Assembly: GCA_900112995.1 (NCBI GenBank)
Contig: FONU01000012.1
Location: 56,998-120,997, forward strand
From: [Lactobacillus] rogosae
Lineage (GTDB): Bacteria; Bacillota; Clostridia; Lachnospirales; Lachnospiraceae
DNA length: 64,000 nucleotides
Direction: 5' to 3'
Part shown: positions 28,362-36,906 of the stretch, piece after piece
Numbering within the stretch: position 1 is the stretch's first letter
Layout: each line of letters starts with the position of its first letter
Position numbers and translations under genes: made by a program
The notes under the pieces: model-generated
The model's input: the letters and a program-made list of their open reading frames with translations, nothing else
What the model was told of the DNA's origin: nothing
The model's database searches: none

Positions 28362-29246
28362 ATGAAGATAGTTATTGTAACGGGAATGTCAGGTGCAGGT
28401 AAATCAACAGCATTAAATATGCTTGAAGATGAGGGATATTATTGTGTTGATAATATGCCTATATCGCTTATACCTAAATTTGCGGAGCTGGCAGACTGTC
28501 AGGAACAGGATAACGGATATAATAATATAGCATTAGGCGTTGATATAAGAAGCGGACATTCTCTTGCAGAGTTCGAGTCCGTACTTGATTATATGAAAAA
28601 ACGCCAGTATAACTATAAAATATTATTCCTTGAATCTAGTGACGAAGTGCTTGTAAAGCGTTATAAAGAAACGAGAAGGACACATCCGCTTGCAAAGGAC
28701 GGACGAGTTGACAGAGGTATTGAGCTTGAGAGGAAACAGTTAAAGTTCCTTAAGCAGAGGGCAGATTATATTGTTGATACAAGTACGCTTCTTACAAGAG
28801 AATTAAAGCAGGAGTTACAGAAGATAATTCTTGAACGTAAGGAGTATAACAATTTATTTGTAACTGTGCTGTCATTTGGCTTTAAATACGGAATACCAGT
28901 AGATGCAGATATTGTATTTGATGTAAGATTTCTGCCTAATCCGTATTATGTTGAAGAATTAAGGCCGCTTACAGGCAATGACAAACCAATACAGTCATTT
29001 GTAATGAAAGCACCAGAGGCGAAAGAATTTCTTAATAAGGTAGATGATCTTATACAATTTCTTCTTCCTAACTATGTAAAAGAGGGCAAGTCAAGCCTTG
29101 TTATAGCGGTTGGCTGTACAGGAGGAAAGCACCGTTCAGTAACACTTGCCAATGAGCTGGCGGCAAGAATAGCAAGTACACCATATGGCTGTAAAGCTGA
29201 ACATCGCGATATAGACAAAGATGCTAAGAGAAAGGGAGATAAGTAA
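28362..29246 (+). CDS. rapZ: RapZ/YvcJ-family nucleotide-binding protein
   Basis: A 294-residue RapZ-family protein. P-loop GMSGAGKS at 8-15, DVRFLPNPYYVEELRPLTGND and the C-terminal CTGGKHRSVTLANEL are family signatures. In E. coli RapZ directs decay of the GlmZ RNA; in Firmicutes the homologue hydrolyses nucleotides and its role is less clear. The ATG at 28362 follows GGAGG. Its stop overlaps the whiA start by one base. Confidence 0.95.
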   Translation: MKIVIVTGMSGAGKSTALNMLEDEGYYCVDNMPISLIPKFAELADCQEQDNGYNNIALGVDIRSGHSLAEFESVLDYMKKRQYNYKILFLESSDEVLVKRYKETRRTHPLAKDGRVDRGIELERKQLKFLKQRADYIVDTSTLLTRELKQELQKIILERKEYNNLFVTVLSFGFKYGIPVDADIVFDVRFLPNPYYVEELRPLTGNDKPIQSFVMKAPEAKEFLNKVDDLIQFLLPNYVKEGKSSLVIAVGCTGGKHRSVTLANELAARIASTPYGCKAEHRDIDKDAKRKGDK

Positions 29247-30190
29247 TGTCGTTTTCTTCAGATGTTAAAGAAGAATTAAGCACCAGAATAGATATGGCAA
29301 GGCACTGCCAGATAGCTGAATTTGCTGCGATAATGGGAATGTCAGGACGTATCAGGAGAGCATCGGGCAAAAGAATGCAGATAGAGATGTCTACTGAGAA
29401 CGAGATTGCAAGATATAAGTTTATAGTATTATTAGAGCAGATATTTGATATTGATACAGGCGATATAATATATGTTTCAAAGAGCAGCCGTGACACAACA
29501 ATCAGAATAGAAAATCAGGAATATGTCGCTAAAATATTGCAGACACTTAAATGGGCTGATGAATCATTTGATAATATTGAACCTGTATTTGTTGACACAA
29601 GAATAGTGCAGAAGGACTGCTGTAAGAAAGCATTTATCAGAGGTGCATTTATAGCGGCAGGGTCTATAAGCGACCCTAATAAATTCTATCATTATGAAAT
29701 AGTATGCGACTATGAAGAAGATGCACAGTGCCTGTGTGATATGCTTATATTCTTCGGGCTTGATGCTAAGATTACAGTCCGCAAGAATGATTATATAGTA
29801 TATATGAAGGAAGGCAGTAATATAACAGATGTGCTTAATCTTATGGGAGCATATGTTTCGCAGATGAATCTCTACAATGTTATGATTCTTAAAGAAATGC
29901 GTAATGACGTGAACCGTAAGGTTAACTGCGAAACTGCGAACCTTAACAAGACGGTTGCCGCTGCGGTAAAGCAGACTAAGGACATAATATATATAAGGGA
30001 TACAGTTGGTCTTGGAAGCCTTAAGGACAGCTTAAGACAGGTTGCCGAGGTAAGGCTTGAACACGAGGATATGAACCTTAAAGATATAGGTGCATTGTTA
30101 GACCCGCCTGTTGGCAAGTCGGGTGTCAATCACAGACTCAGAAAGATAAGCGAATACGCAGAACAGTTAAGACTTGAAAGAGGGGATTGA
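29246..30190 (+). CDS. whiA: WhiA-family DNA-binding regulator
   Basis: A 314-residue protein with the LAGLIDADG-like N-terminal domain (CCKKAFIRGAFIAAGSISDP) and a C-terminal helix-turn-helix (LKDIGALLDPPVGKSGVNHRLRKI). WhiA acts in cell division and chromosome segregation in Gram-positive bacteria. It directly follows rapZ. The yvcK gene usually found between these two in many Firmicutes is absent. Confidence 0.95.
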   Translation: MSFSSDVKEELSTRIDMARHCQIAEFAAIMGMSGRIRRASGKRMQIEMSTENEIARYKFIVLLEQIFDIDTGDIIYVSKSSRDTTIRIENQEYVAKILQTLKWADESFDNIEPVFVDTRIVQKDCCKKAFIRGAFIAAGSISDPNKFYHYEIVCDYEEDAQCLCDMLIFFGLDAKITVRKNDYIVYMKEGSNITDVLNLMGAYVSQMNLYNVMILKEMRNDVNRKVNCETANLNKTVAAAVKQTKDIIYIRDTVGLGSLKDSLRQVAEVRLEHEDMNLKDIGALLDPPVGKSGVNHRLRKISEYAEQLRLERGD

Positions 30191-30260
30191 CAACAAGCGT
30201 ATAATAAAAATTAGGTAAGGTAAATTATTAGTTAAATGTATAGACAGAATGGAGGATAAT

Positions 30261-31439
30261 ATGACAAAAGTAGATATTATATCAGGATTTTTGGGAGCAG
30301 GTAAGACTACTCTTATTGCAAAGCTTTTAAAAGAAGGACTTGCTGGTGAGCAGGTTGTGCTTATAGAAAATGAATTTGGCGAGATAGGTATTGATGGAGG
30401 TTTCTTAAAGGAGTCAGGCGTTGAAATCAGAGAGATGAATTCAGGCTGCATATGCTGTTCTTTAGTTGGTGATTTCGGAACATCTTTAAAGGAAGTTGTT
30501 GAGAAGTACCACCCAGACAGAATTATTATCGAACCATCAGGTGTTGGAAAGCTTTCAGACGTTATTAAGGCTGTAAAGGATCTTCATATTGAGAATGAAA
30601 TCCGTTTAAACAGTGCTTCAACAGTAGCCGATGCTTCTAAGGTAAAGGTATATATGAAGAACTTTGGTGAGTTCTTTAACAACCAGATTGAGCACGCTGG
30701 AACTATTATTCTCAGTAGAACACAGAATGTGTCAGAAGCCAAGTTAAAGACAGATATTGAACTTATCAGATCACTTAATAAGGATGCTCATATTATAACA
30801 ACTCCTTGGGATGATATTGATGGCAAGCAGATACTTGATGCTATGGAAAATGTTACTAATCTTGAACTTGAAATGCTTGCAGAGGCAGCAGCAAAGGTTG
30901 CAGAGGAACACGAACATCACCATCATCACGATGGCGAGTGTGGCTGCGGACACGACCACCACGATGAAGAGCATGAACATCACCATCACGATGGCGAGTG
31001 TGGCTGCGGACACGACCACCACGATGAAGAACACGAACATCACCATCATCACGATGATGAATGTGGCTGCGGACATGACCACCACGATGAAGAGCATGAA
31101 CATCATCATCACGATGGCGAGTGTGGCTGTGGACATCATCACGAGCATGGTCATCACCACGCCGATGAAGTATTTACAAGCTGGGGCGTAGAAACTCCTA
31201 ACAAGTATGACAAGGAAGAACTTTCAGAGATATTAAGAAAGCTTTCTGAGACAGATGATTATGGTAACATCTTAAGAGCTAAGGGTATGCTTCCTTGCAC
31301 AGATGGTAAGTGGATGTTCTTTGACCTTGTACCAGAAGAATATGAAATCAGGGAAGGTAAGCCTGATTTTACAGGAAGAATATGTGTAATAGGAGCAGAA
31401 TTAAAAGAAGCTGCTCTTAAAGAATTATTTAATGTATAA
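30261..31439 (+). CDS. G3E-family GTPase (COG0523) with His/Cys-rich tandem repeats
   Basis: A 392-residue metal-chaperone-type GTPase. P-loop GFLGAGKT at 9-16, metal motif CICC (Cys63-Cys66) and EPSGVGK near 96 place it in the CobW/COG0523 group. Residues about 216-300 are four 20-21-residue repeats of the form EHEHHHHDGECGCGHDHHDE, a probable metal store or sensor, most likely for zinc, nickel or cobalt. The CobW C-terminal domain follows (TSWGVETP). The ATG at 30261 has GGAGG 5 bases upstream. Confidence 0.9.
   Translation: MTKVDIISGFLGAGKTTLIAKLLKEGLAGEQVVLIENEFGEIGIDGGFLKESGVEIREMNSGCICCSLVGDFGTSLKEVVEKYHPDRIIIEPSGVGKLSDVIKAVKDLHIENEIRLNSASTVADASKVKVYMKNFGEFFNNQIEHAGTIILSRTQNVSEAKLKTDIELIRSLNKDAHIITTPWDDIDGKQILDAMENVTNLELEMLAEAAAKVAEEHEHHHHHDGECGCGHDHHDEEHEHHHHDGECGCGHDHHDEEHEHHHHHDDECGCGHDHHDEEHEHHHHDGECGCGHHHEHGHHHADEVFTSWGVETPNKYDKEELSEILRKLSETDDYGNILRAKGMLPCTDGKWMFFDLVPEEYEIREGKPDFTGRICVIGAELKEAALKELFNV
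30908..31160 (+). repeat. In-frame tandem repeat encoding the His/Cys-rich region
   Basis: Four units of 60-63 bp, nearly identical at the DNA level, code for alternating HHHH, CGCGHDHH and DEE blocks. The high nucleotide identity suggests recent expansion and possible length variation between strains. Confidence 0.85.
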
Positions 31440-31480
31440 TTGCGGAAGTTAAAGTACTGGACAATCCGCAGACATCACAG

Positions 31481-31502
31481 ACTGGGGGCATAAGCCCCCA
31501 GT
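31481..31502 (+). terminator. GC-rich hairpin between the two G3E genes
   Basis: ACTGGGGGC and GCCCCCAGT form a perfect 9-bp stem with an ATAA loop. No T tract follows, so it may be an attenuator or a processing site rather than a full terminator. Confidence 0.6.
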
Positions 31503-31536
31503 GTTATATATAGTTAGAATAGATGGAGGACATATA

Positions 31537-32484
31537 ATGGCACAGGAAGAGTATCAGATTCCTATATTTTTAATAAATGGCCAGTTAGATAGTGGCAAGA
31601 CCAGATTTATCTCAGATACTATAGCAATGGGACAGTTTGCAGAGGCAAAGAATAAGCTCCTTATCGTATGTGAGGAAGGCGAAGAAGAATACAGCGAGAA
31701 GCTTTTAAAAGATAATGGTGTGGATATGGTAGTTCTTGAAAAAGAAGAATTAACAGAAGCCAAGCTTAATGAACTTGATAAAGAGTATGACCCTTGGATA
31801 GTAATTGTTGAGTATAATGGTATGTGGGATCCAGCCCTTCTTATGGGAACAGCTAAGCCAAGAGGCTGGGAGATATACCAGTCAATAACACTTATTGATG
31901 CTACAGCATTCAATCTTCAGTGGAACAATATGAGATCAATAATTGCAGAGACTGTTAAGTATACAGATATGGTTATATTTAACAGATGTAAGTCAGGTAT
32001 GGATCTTGGAAGCTACAGAAGAAGTATGAGAGCACTTAATAACACACTTCAGATTGTATTTGAGGACGATAAGGGAGAGATGATGTCAATTGCAGAACAG
32101 CTTCCTTATGATGTTAATGCGGATATTATCGAGGTTGATGATGCTGATTATGGAATATGGTATATGGATGTATCAGAAAGACCAGATGTATATGTTGGCA
32201 AGAAAGTAAGATTTAAGGGTCAGGTATTAAAGAATAAATATTTCAAAGATAAGAACTTTGTACCAGGACGAAAGGTTATGACCTGCTGTGCTGAGGATAC
32301 ACAGTTTATTGGCTATATAAGCTTTTATAATAACATTGCTTCTTTAGAGAATAGACAGTGGATAATGGTTACAGCAACAATCAAGAATGAATTCCAGATG
32401 GCATACAAGAAGAAAGGACCTGTTCTTTATGTAGAAAAGGTTGAAAATGCAGAGCCACCAGTGGAAGAGATGGTTTATTTCTAA
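31537..32484 (+). CDS. G3E-like protein fused to a DUF1980/TIGR03943-type C-terminal domain
   Basis: A 315-residue protein. The N-terminal half is G3E-like but has a deviating P-loop GQLDSGKT (15-22) and no CxCC metal motif. The C-terminal third (KKVRFKGQVLK, FVPGRKVMTCCAED, then KGPVLYVEKVE) resembles the DUF1980 domain found with YcgQ/YcgR-type permeases of zinc-linked operons. Following a COG0523 GTPase it probably serves the same metal pathway. The ATG at 31537 follows GGAGG; the open frame begins 12 codons earlier. Confidence 0.7.
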   Translation: MAQEEYQIPIFLINGQLDSGKTRFISDTIAMGQFAEAKNKLLIVCEEGEEEYSEKLLKDNGVDMVVLEKEELTEAKLNELDKEYDPWIVIVEYNGMWDPALLMGTAKPRGWEIYQSITLIDATAFNLQWNNMRSIIAETVKYTDMVIFNRCKSGMDLGSYRRSMRALNNTLQIVFEDDKGEMMSIAEQLPYDVNADIIEVDDADYGIWYMDVSERPDVYVGKKVRFKGQVLKNKYFKDKNFVPGRKVMTCCAEDTQFIGYISFYNNIASLENRQWIMVTATIKNEFQMAYKKKGPVLYVEKVENAEPPVEEMVYF

Positions 32485-32503
32485 GCTTGTAAGCGTGGAG
32501 AAA

Positions 32504-32527
32504 ATAGAATTTTATATTCTATATTTT
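32504..32527 (+). terminator. Weak AT-rich terminator
   Basis: ATAGAAT-N5-ATTCTAT followed by ATTTTTT, 20 bases after the G3E-like gene. The stem is short and AT-rich, so its strength is doubtful. Confidence 0.4.
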
Positions 32528-32577
32528 TTGAATAAATCGGACATATATAACAATTAGTAATACGGCTGGAGAGAACA

Positions 32578-33513
32578 ATGATACAGGATATATTTCCTAA
32601 TAGACTTGATAACCAATATGTAGAATGTAGTCCGCAGGATAATGATGTAGTATTCTTCTTTGAGGGTTCATCACTTCTTGCGAAGTATATTAAAGAAGAT
32701 ACATTAACTTATCCACTGTACAAGCAGTTCATACAGGGGATAAAGACAGGTATATCAAAAGATTCTGTTGATAATTATTCATTTACATACCTTTTATCTG
32801 TGGATGATACGAAATATTTTCTTGCACAGAGAAAAGGCGAATTATTAAGAGGACAATATGCTGGTGAAATGGCAGATTCCAAAGTGCATAATGAGTATAC
32901 ATCAGTGGTGGAAGGATTTTCATTTGTCGGGGTAGACTCATTTAGAAAAGCCAAACCGAAAGCCACAGCATTTGCAGCAATAACGGCATATCATCTGTAT
33001 GGCTGGTACAGGGACAATCATTATTGTGGACGATGTGGCAGACCTACAATACACGATAACAAAGAGCGTATGGTAAAGTGTCCGGTATGTGGCAATATGG
33101 TATTTCCAAAGATAAGTCCTGCGGTTATCGTGGCAGTTACAGATAACGACAGGGTTCTGCTTACAAAGTATGCAGGAAGAACATATAAGAATTATGCTTT
33201 AGTCGCTGGCTTTAATGAGGCTGGAGAGACAATAGAGCAGACAGTCAGGCGTGAGGTAATGGAAGAAGTAGGACTTAAGGTCAAGAACCTTAAATATTAC
33301 AAGAGCCAGCCTTGGGGACTTAGCGGCTCACTGCTTTCAGGGTTCTTCTGTGAGCTTGACGGTGATGATAAAATCACATTGCAGGAAGATGAATTATCAC
33401 TTGGAACGTGGGTTAAGGCAGACGACCTTGACTTAGAAGACGATGGAATAAGTCTTACAAGAGAGATGATATTAAAATTCAAAAAAGAACATTCAATTGT
33501 TCCGTCTAATTAG
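32578..33513 (+). CDS. nudC: NAD(+) pyrophosphatase / NADH decapping Nudix hydrolase
   Basis: A 311-residue NudC-type enzyme that cleaves NAD(H) and can remove NAD caps from RNA. The four zinc cysteines are Cys150, Cys153, Cys168 and Cys171. The Nudix box GFNEAGETIEQTVRREVMEEVG is near 211-232, and the SQPW signature follows at about 242. ATG start with GGAGAG upstream. Confidence 0.94.
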   Translation: MIQDIFPNRLDNQYVECSPQDNDVVFFFEGSSLLAKYIKEDTLTYPLYKQFIQGIKTGISKDSVDNYSFTYLLSVDDTKYFLAQRKGELLRGQYAGEMADSKVHNEYTSVVEGFSFVGVDSFRKAKPKATAFAAITAYHLYGWYRDNHYCGRCGRPTIHDNKERMVKCPVCGNMVFPKISPAVIVAVTDNDRVLLTKYAGRTYKNYALVAGFNEAGETIEQTVRREVMEEVGLKVKNLKYYKSQPWGLSGSLLSGFFCELDGDDKITLQEDELSLGTWVKADDLDLEDDGISLTREMILKFKKEHSIVPSN

Positions 33514-33568
33514 AATAATACATTATTATTAAGCATAGAATTATCCCAAACATATGTGGGGTGGTTCT

Positions 33569-34147
33569 ATGCTTAATTGGTTATGGGGCTTTATGATTAT
33601 CATAGGAATAGTATATGCCCTTATCACAGGTAATATAGAAAGTGTCACGCAGGGGGCATTTGTCTCCGCCAAGGAAGCTGTCACATTATGTATAACTATG
33701 TTCGGTATTATGTCATTCTGGTGCGGTCTTATGGAAATAGCAGAAAAATCAGGACTTATAGACAAGTGCAGATACATGATAGAGCCTCTTATAAAATGGC
33801 TGTTTCCGGGTGTTCCAAGCAGCACCAAAGCATTTGGCTATATAGTTACCAATATGATATCTAATTTTCTTGGACTTGGCTGGGCGGCTACACCAGCAGG
33901 TATAAAGGCTATGAAAGAGATGGCAGTGCTTAATCAGAATAAGAATATAGCAAGCTGTGATATGTGTACATTTCTTGTGATTAACATTTCTTCAATTCAG
34001 TTAATTCCAGTAAATATAATAGCATACAGAAGCCAGTACAAAAGTCCCGACCCGACTGCAATACTATTTCCCTCAATAATAGCAACAGCTATAAGCACGC
34101 TTGCGGCTGTTATATTTTGCAGGGTTATGACAAGGAGGGAGCGATGA
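33569..34147 (+). CDS. spmA: Spore maturation protein A
   Basis: A 192-residue membrane protein of the nucleoside-recognition (Gate) family. It contains GIMSFWCGLMEIAEKSGL and NMISNFLGLGWAATPAGIKAM, typical SpmA segments. With SpmB it is linked to spore-core dehydration in Bacillus. The ATG at 33569 follows GGGGTGG; an ATG at 33554 lacks a site. It overlaps spmB by 4 bases. Confidence 0.92.
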   Translation: MLNWLWGFMIIIGIVYALITGNIESVTQGAFVSAKEAVTLCITMFGIMSFWCGLMEIAEKSGLIDKCRYMIEPLIKWLFPGVPSSTKAFGYIVTNMISNFLGLGWAATPAGIKAMKEMAVLNQNKNIASCDMCTFLVINISSIQLIPVNIIAYRSQYKSPDPTAILFPSIIATAISTLAAVIFCRVMTRRER

Positions 34148-34662
34148 TGACTAAGATTTCAGCGTATATAATGCCGCTTGTCATATTGATTATTGTTGGA
34201 TATGGAATGTACAAAAAGAGTGATAATTACGATAACTTTGTAAATGGTGCAGAGGATGGAATGAGGACAGTGGTTTCAATAGCACCTACACTGATTGGGC
34301 TTATGGTTGCGGTCGGAGTATTAAGAGCTTCTGGATTTCTTGATTTTATAGCTGGACTTTTAAGCGGTGTGTGTGGAAAGCTTGGAATACCGGCAAGCAT
34401 AGTGCCGCTTATTATAGTAAGGCTGTTCAGTTCGTCAGCTGCAACCGGACTTAGCCTTGATATATTCAAGCAGTACGGAACAGACTCATATACAGGACTT
34501 ATAACGTCTATACTTATGGGGTGTACAGAAACAGTATTTTACACAATGTCAGTATATTATATGGCGGCACGCATTAAAAAAACGCGCTGGACACTTGCTG
34601 GTGCATTAATTGCAACAGCGGCAGGCATAGCTGCGAGTGTCATTCTTGCGCGTTATTGTTAA
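34144..34662 (+). CDS. spmB: Spore maturation protein B
   Basis: A 172-residue partner of SpmA from the same Gate family, with LRASGFLDFIAGLLSGVCGKLGIP and GLITSILMGCTETVFYTMSVYY. It starts within the spmA stop (AAGGAGGG upstream) so translation is coupled. Its end is 3 bases from the convergent GH25 gene. Confidence 0.92.
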   Translation: MMTKISAYIMPLVILIIVGYGMYKKSDNYDNFVNGAEDGMRTVVSIAPTLIGLMVAVGVLRASGFLDFIAGLLSGVCGKLGIPASIVPLIIVRLFSSSAATGLSLDIFKQYGTDSYTGLITSILMGCTETVFYTMSVYYMAARIKKTRWTLAGALIATAAGIAASVILARYC

Positions 34663-34665
34663 TTA

Positions 34666-35742
34666 TTATTTTTTCAGATTTTTCATAGCAATATTGATGT
34701 CTACATTGCCTGATACACCATTTATTGAACCTGTGCTTGTATACTGCCACATAGCGTATTTGTAGGGATAATATGGAGAGGCAGTCTGATAACCGGCGAA
34801 CCATTTATCATAACCTTCAAGTCTTTCAAGTTCAACATTATCCATAAAATACAAAAGATTACTGTAGATTAATGGAGTATATCCAGCAGCTTTAATTGTG
34901 TCGCAAAATGCGATTATTACGTCAGTTAATTCACTAGCCGAAAGATTTTCCTGACGGAAGCTGTCATTTTCTATAGCTTCTACGTCAATAGCGATTGGGT
35001 ATGTAATATTATAAGGCTTTACAAGAGTAAGTACATAGTTGGCTTCTTCGATAGCTTCCTCTTTGTTAAGAGCCTGTGAATAGAAGTATACACCGACATC
35101 TATATTATTCTTGATAGCATTAGTTGTGTAAGTATTAAATGAACTATCTTCCACAAGAAGTCCTGAGCCATAAGCCCTGTAGCCACATCTAATCATAGCA
35201 AAATCCACACCGGCGGCTTTAACCTTGGCAAAATCCACATCAGAATTGTGCTTTGATAAATCAATTCCTGTATATGTCTTGGCATTAGTTCCTGAATAAG
35301 TCATCAATCCCTTATCATTGCGGGCAAAGGCTGATTTATCATATTCGCTTGCGGCAAGCTTAGGGTTAATATCGGCAAATACATAATTACCACTTCTATT
35401 GACATATACTATGTTGTCAGGATAAAGTTCTTTTAATAATGAGAGTGTAGATGAACCGCTCTCAAATCTGCTTCGGATAAGGTTAAGCATATCGTCTTTC
35501 TCAGTATTGCGTGCAGTTTCAATGTCCTTGTCCTCAATTCTTGCTACAGTATCAGCAGTTCTCTTGGAGTCGGTAACAAGCAGGACAATATTGGCTATTA
35601 TTGAAGCGATGGCAGTAACAAGCAGAACAATTGTCAATACAGATAATTTGCTTTTGCTGCCAGTCCTGCTTTTATTCTTCTGTCTGGAATTAGATTTCCA
35701 ATCTGAACTGTTATCAGATTGGCTGTTGAAATTATTATCCAT
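34666..35742 (-). CDS. Membrane-anchored GH25 lysozyme-like muramidase
   Basis: A 358-residue protein: a short Asn/Ser-rich cytoplasmic stretch, one membrane helix (about 33-57), a stalk, and a GH25 domain from about 158 (TGIDLSKHN with Asp161; AIDVEAIE with Asp253 and Glu255). The domain cuts the glycan strands of peptidoglycan in this family. It is anchored with the enzyme domain outside. Good ribosome site (AGAGGGA) before the ATG. Own promoter at 35834-35806. Confidence 0.9.
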   Translation of the reverse strand: MDNNFNSQSDNSSDWKSNSRQKNKSRTGSKSKLSVLTIVLLVTAIASIIANIVLLVTDSKRTADTVARIEDKDIETARNTEKDDMLNLIRSRFESGSSTLSLLKELYPDNIVYVNRSGNYVFADINPKLAASEYDKSAFARNDKGLMTYSGTNAKTYTGIDLSKHNSDVDFAKVKAAGVDFAMIRCGYRAYGSGLLVEDSSFNTYTTNAIKNNIDVGVYFYSQALNKEEAIEEANYVLTLVKPYNITYPIAIDVEAIENDSFRQENLSASELTDVIIAFCDTIKAAGYTPLIYSNLLYFMDNVELERLEGYDKWFAGYQTASPYYPYKYAMWQYTSTGSINGVSGNVDINIAMKNLKK

Positions 35743-35805
35743 AGGTATCCCTCTTTTCTTTATAGTACATTAATGTGTAACCGCATATAAATAAATGATA
35801 ACTAC

Positions 35806-35834
35806 AGTGTAAACGAGCTGTATTTAAAAGTCAA
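35806..35834 (-). promoter_or_regulatory. Promoter of the GH25 gene
   Basis: Minus-strand TTGACT (35834-35829), 17-bp spacer and TACACT (35811-35806), about 60 bases before the start codon. Confidence 0.6.
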
Positions 35835-35888
35835 ATAGTAAAATGTAGTAATTGTATTAGAAAAATATAAAAAATATAAGAAAACATA

Positions 35889-35921
35889 TTGACAATATAC
35901 TAAATAAATAGTATATATAAT
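35889..35921 (+). promoter_or_regulatory. Plus-strand promoter with an internal palindrome
   Basis: TTGACA (35889-35894), 17-bp spacer, TATATA (35912-35917), with TATAAT at 35916-35921 as a second -10 option. The palindrome TATACTA-N6-TAGTATA (35896-35915) fills the spacer. It points toward the DUF2508 gene on the opposite strand and, further on, the tad genes, so it may start an antisense RNA or a long tad leader. Confidence 0.5.
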
Positions 35922-35952
35922 GTACACCATATTTTTAATATACATCACATAT

Positions 35953-36210
35953 TTAGAGTATATCAGATGCCTGCATAAGATATATGTTGGGTGCATATAT
36001 TTCTGATTCTTTAGCCTTTTGAAGAAGGTATTTATAGCGTTTCTGCTCAGAATTTAATTGATATATATAACAATCTATAAGGTCTGGGTCAGTTGCGTTA
36101 TCAAAGTTGGCATATGCGGCACTAAGCGCAGCCTTTGTCATATTAATTTCCTCAACAAGATATTTTTCATCATATGTAGCAGGATTTTTTTTCTTGCTGA
36201 ACATTTTCAA
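35953..36210 (-). CDS. DUF2508 family (YaaL-like) protein
   Basis: An 85-residue protein ending in a segment typical of DUF2508 (DPDLIDCYIYQLNSEQKRYKYLL). The family is small, cytoplasmic and of unknown function, sometimes near recombination or sporulation genes. The TTG at 36210 has GAGGT 7 bases upstream; the ATG two codons later is further from the site. The leader can form a hairpin covering that site (36211-36266). Confidence 0.8.
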   Translation of the reverse strand: MKMFSKKKNPATYDEKYLVEEINMTKAALSAAYANFDNATDPDLIDCYIYQLNSEQKRYKYLLQKAKESEIYAPNIYLMQASDIL

Positions 36211-36266
36211 TAGAATTACCTCGTTTCCTCTTTTTTTATAAGTATAGTCAGTAATTGGTAATTCTA
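36211..36266 (-). promoter_or_regulatory. Inverted repeat that can hide the DUF2508 ribosome site
   Basis: TAGAATTACC (36211-36220) and GGTAATTCTA (36257-36266) are perfect 10-bp inverted arms. In the minus-strand mRNA the arm next to the start contains the GAGGTAA ribosome site, so the stem would block it. It could equally be a DNA operator. Confidence 0.4.
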
Positions 36267-36361
36267 TACATTAAACAGAATAATAGAGTTAAGACAACTG
36301 TATTGTGGTGGCAATTTATATATAAAGTTGTCTGATAAGATATGGGAGAATTAAAGAGAAT

Positions 36362-36856
36362 ATGACAGAGCAGTACATAAGATACGCCGCTATGTTTATT
36401 ATCATAATGATGGCGGTGATTGATGATTACAGACGTTTTAAGGTGTCGAATAGAATTATAATTGCAGGAATGGTTATTGGTGTTGTTATTAATATGGGAA
36501 GCCTGATGTATGGAGGTGATGTGAGAGGGTATATATATGGCGGTATGGCAGGTTTTGCAATTATGTATATGGTGTATATATTTGGCGGCGTAGGTGCAGG
36601 AGATGTTAAGCTTCTTGCTGTGTGCGGACTGCTGATTGGTGTTACATATATTGTGAGGTTGATATGTGCGGCTATGGTATGTGGTGTATTAACAGGTGTA
36701 TTAGAGAATGTTGGCGTAATTAAAGGCAGACAGGGTGTATGTATAAGAGATAATGTTTTAATAAAGCAGGGAAGACATACAATACATAGATTTCATTATA
36801 CATATGCCTTGTGTCTTGGAGCGGCAATTATGGTGGTATTAAATATTAAAGCATAA
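36362..36856 (+). CDS. tadV: Prepilin peptidase of the Tad pilus (TadV/CpaA type)
   Basis: A 164-residue membrane aspartic protease of the A24 family that cleaves type IVb prepilins. The catalytic aspartates are in IDDYRR (Asp21/22) and GAGDVK (Asp81). Several membrane helices. First gene of the tad locus; the inverted repeat AGACAACT/AGTTGTCT lies at 36292-36333 just before it. Confidence 0.88.
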   Translation: MTEQYIRYAAMFIIIMMAVIDDYRRFKVSNRIIIAGMVIGVVINMGSLMYGGDVRGYIYGGMAGFAIMYMVYIFGGVGAGDVKLLAVCGLLIGVTYIVRLICAAMVCGVLTGVLENVGVIKGRQGVCIRDNVLIKQGRHTIHRFHYTYALCLGAAIMVVLNIKA

Positions 36857-36906
36857 AGCTGTAGATACTGTAATTAAGATTATATAGTGTATGGAGGAAA
36901 GTGTAT

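Noticed and set aside
30771..31160. Hydrophobic 129-codon minus-strand frame opposite the His-rich repeat
   Set aside because: It is a mirror of the repetitive GTPase gene with no ribosome site and low-complexity Met/Val content.
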